Positions 62,737 through 64,000 of a stretch of 64,000 nt of DNA are shown piece by piece. The DNA is from Clostridiales bacterium (GTDB lineage: Bacteria; Bacillota; Clostridia; UBA1381). Position 1 is the stretch's first letter, and each line of letters begins with the position of its first letter. Below the pieces are notes generated by a model. The model was not told the origin of the DNA. It made no database searches and worked only from the letters and a program-made list of their open reading frames with translations. The translations under genes were made by a program, and so were the position numbers. The stretch covers positions 1-64,000 of the forward strand of contig JAQXZB010000041.1 in NCBI GenBank assembly GCA_029226975.1. The letters run 5' to 3'.

Positions 62737-63075
62737 ATGGATATTTCAAGGCTTAAAGCGGAGGGATTTTGCACTCCTCCGGAACATACGGGCTTTTTTG
62801 CAAAGGAGCTGTTTAAGGACGGCGGAAAAATCCGTGACGGAGCGGCAGCGTATATTGAGCCGGGCGGGGGACTGCCCGAAAATCATACCCATGACTATAA
62901 TCATATTTTTATAGTAGTTAAAGGAACAATAAATGTGACGGTCGGAGCGCAGGAAAAGACGGTATCGGAAAATGAGTCCTTGTTTGTAAAGGGAGAAATA
63001 CCTCATTCGATACATAACCGAAGCAATGAAACGGCACAGGTGATAGGGATAACAACGGTGAACGACAATGACTGA
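62737..63075 (+). CDS. Cupin-domain protein
   Basis: This 112-residue small cupin contains GGGLPENHTHDYNHIFIVVKG (metal-binding His cluster) and ENESLFVKGEIPHSIHN. It may bind a metal and a small molecule. ATG 62737 has AAGGAGG six bases upstream. The in-frame extension to 62668 runs through the attenuator hairpins and is rejected. It overlaps the dehydrogenase gene by eight bases. Confidence 0.82.
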   Translation: MDISRLKAEGFCTPPEHTGFFAKELFKDGGKIRDGAAAYIEPGGGLPENHTHDYNHIFIVVKGTINVTVGAQEKTVSENESLFVKGEIPHSIHNRSNETAQVIGITTVNDND

Positions 63076-64000
63076 TTATTCAATGTTTATGCCCGGCTAT
63101 TCGATAGGCGGCAGAGTTTATGAAAAAATACCGCAGATATGCGCACCCTACGGTAAAACCGCGGTGGTGATAGGCGGTAAAAAGGCAATGGCGGCGGCAA
63201 AATCCGCCCTTGAAGCCGGAATTGACGGAACGGATATAAAAATTACCGCATATAAATGGTTTGGCGGAGAATGCAGCTATGAAAATGTGGACAAAAATGC
63301 GGCAGATGAGGATATACGGGCGGCGGATATGATTTTTGCTGTGGGCGGCGGAAAGGCAACGGATACTGCGAAATGCGTTGGCGAAAGGCTTAACAAGCCG
63401 GTATTTTCTTTCCCCACCATAGCGTCAAACTGTGCCTGCTGCACAAGCGTTTCAATAATGTATGATTCCGAGTCGGTATTCTTGGAGCCGCATTTCTTTG
63501 AAAGACCGCCGGTACACGCCTTTGTCAATACACAGATTATTGCCCAAAGCCCGTCAAAGTATCTTTGGGCCGGAATGGGTGATACCTATGCAAAGCATTT
63601 TGAGGCATATGTTTCATCAAGGGGCGAGGAGACGGAGCATTTTATTGCTTTGGGCGTTGAAGCGTCGGGAATGTGTGTAAAGCCGATTTTGCGCTGGGGC
63701 AAAAAGGCTTTGGAGGATAACCGCCAAAAAAGAAACTCCTATGAGCTTGAACAGGTAATTCTCGCGATATGCATAACAACGGGAATTGTTTCAGTGCTGC
63801 TTACAAGAGATCATACTCCCGATTATAACAGCGGTATCGCTCATGCGGTGTTCTATGCTCTTACAAGCTTTGAGGAGATTGAAAAAAATCATCTTCATGG
63901 CGAGGTTGTGGCTTTCGGAGTGCTGATGCTGCTGCTTTGCGATAAGGATTATGAAGCCTTTGAGCGGATTTACAGCTTTAACAAAAGCGTTGGACTGCCG
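63068..64000 (+). CDS. Glycerol dehydrogenase-like iron-type alcohol dehydrogenase (partial)
   Basis: At least 311 residues are present, and the gene runs off the window end. The NAD loop FAVGGGKATDTAKCV, the TIASNCACCTSVSIMY strand and metal ligands in MGDTYAKHF (D), GIAHAVFYA (H) and HLHGEVVA (H) match GldA-type group III dehydrogenases. It is coupled to the cupin gene. The exact polyol or aldehyde substrate is not readable. Confidence 0.85.
   Translation, partial: MTDYSMFMPGYSIGGRVYEKIPQICAPYGKTAVVIGGKKAMAAAKSALEAGIDGTDIKITAYKWFGGECSYENVDKNAADEDIRAADMIFAVGGGKATDTAKCVGERLNKPVFSFPTIASNCACCTSVSIMYDSESVFLEPHFFERPPVHAFVNTQIIAQSPSKYLWAGMGDTYAKHFEAYVSSRGEETEHFIALGVEASGMCVKPILRWGKKALEDNRQKRNSYELEQVILAICITTGIVSVLLTRDHTPDYNSGIAHAVFYALTSFEEIEKNHLHGEVVAFGVLMLLLCDKDYEAFERIYSFNKSVGLP

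Overview
The window looks like chromosomal DNA of a spore-forming Clostridia-type Firmicute, probably an uncultured gut lineage. This rests on an orphan spoVAC, remA (DUF370), a PASTA-domain Ser/Thr kinase with its PP2C phosphatase, AddAB in place of RecBCD, a Pta-AckA acetate pathway, strong AGGAGG ribosome sites, and many consensus TTGACA-N17-TATAAT promoters. The species cannot be named from the sequence alone.

Left accessory region (1-9.4 kb). It opens with five 22-bp tandem repeats, probably an IS21-type element end, abutting a macro-domain gene that is cut at its 5' end and frameshifted. A VWA protein, an AAA ATPase plus self-inhibited Fic module, a soluble FtsH-like AAA protease, a WYL regulator and a deacetylase follow. 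A 191-bp direct repeat (1574-1764 and 3957-4147, six mismatches) brackets the ATPase-Fic module exactly, marking it as an insertion or the product of a duplication. A zinc-ribbon membrane protein, a YafQ toxin remnant and an intact HigBA-type toxin-antitoxin pair complete the region.

Middle (9.4-29.4 kb). A Gfo/Idh oxidoreductase and spoVAC are followed by a DUF5685 / J-domain / DUF1385 / prmC run, pta-ackA, a secreted stalk-domain protein, an EF-G-like GTPase, an MsmX-type sugar ABC ATPase and tRNA-Ser. Next come a receptor-type Ser/Thr kinase with a related lipoprotein and a divergent HTH protein, then sugar genes: a NahK-like kinase with a nucleotidyltransferase, an aldose epimerase, an AraC regulator and a GH88 hydrolase.

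Core operon (29.5-53.3 kb). Twenty tightly packed co-directional genes with no visible internal terminator cover translation, signalling, GTP and thiamine metabolism, sulfur transfer and recombination: yicC, remA, gmk, rpoZ, priA, def, fmt, a YugP-type protease, rsmB, rlmN, prpC, prkC, rsgA, rpe, thiN, a cysteine desulfurase, thiI, addB, addA and a small coiled-coil membrane protein.

Right part (53.4-64 kb). This holds an esterase, tRNA-Asp, an AraC regulator divergent from a GH36 alpha-galactosidase, a tyrosine recombinase, a candidate invertible promoter segment, a small membrane protein, a DUF4405 protein, yaaA, bcp, a DRE-TIM aldolase, and a cupin plus glycerol-dehydrogenase-like pair behind a transcription-attenuator leader.

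The strongest candidate for an undescribed system is at 57.6-59.1 kb. An intact tyrosine recombinase is followed by a 278-bp segment bounded by 17-bp inverted repeats. The segment carries a perfect consensus promoter that now points away from the small membrane-protein gene, which is the layout of a phase-variable ON/OFF switch held in the OFF state.
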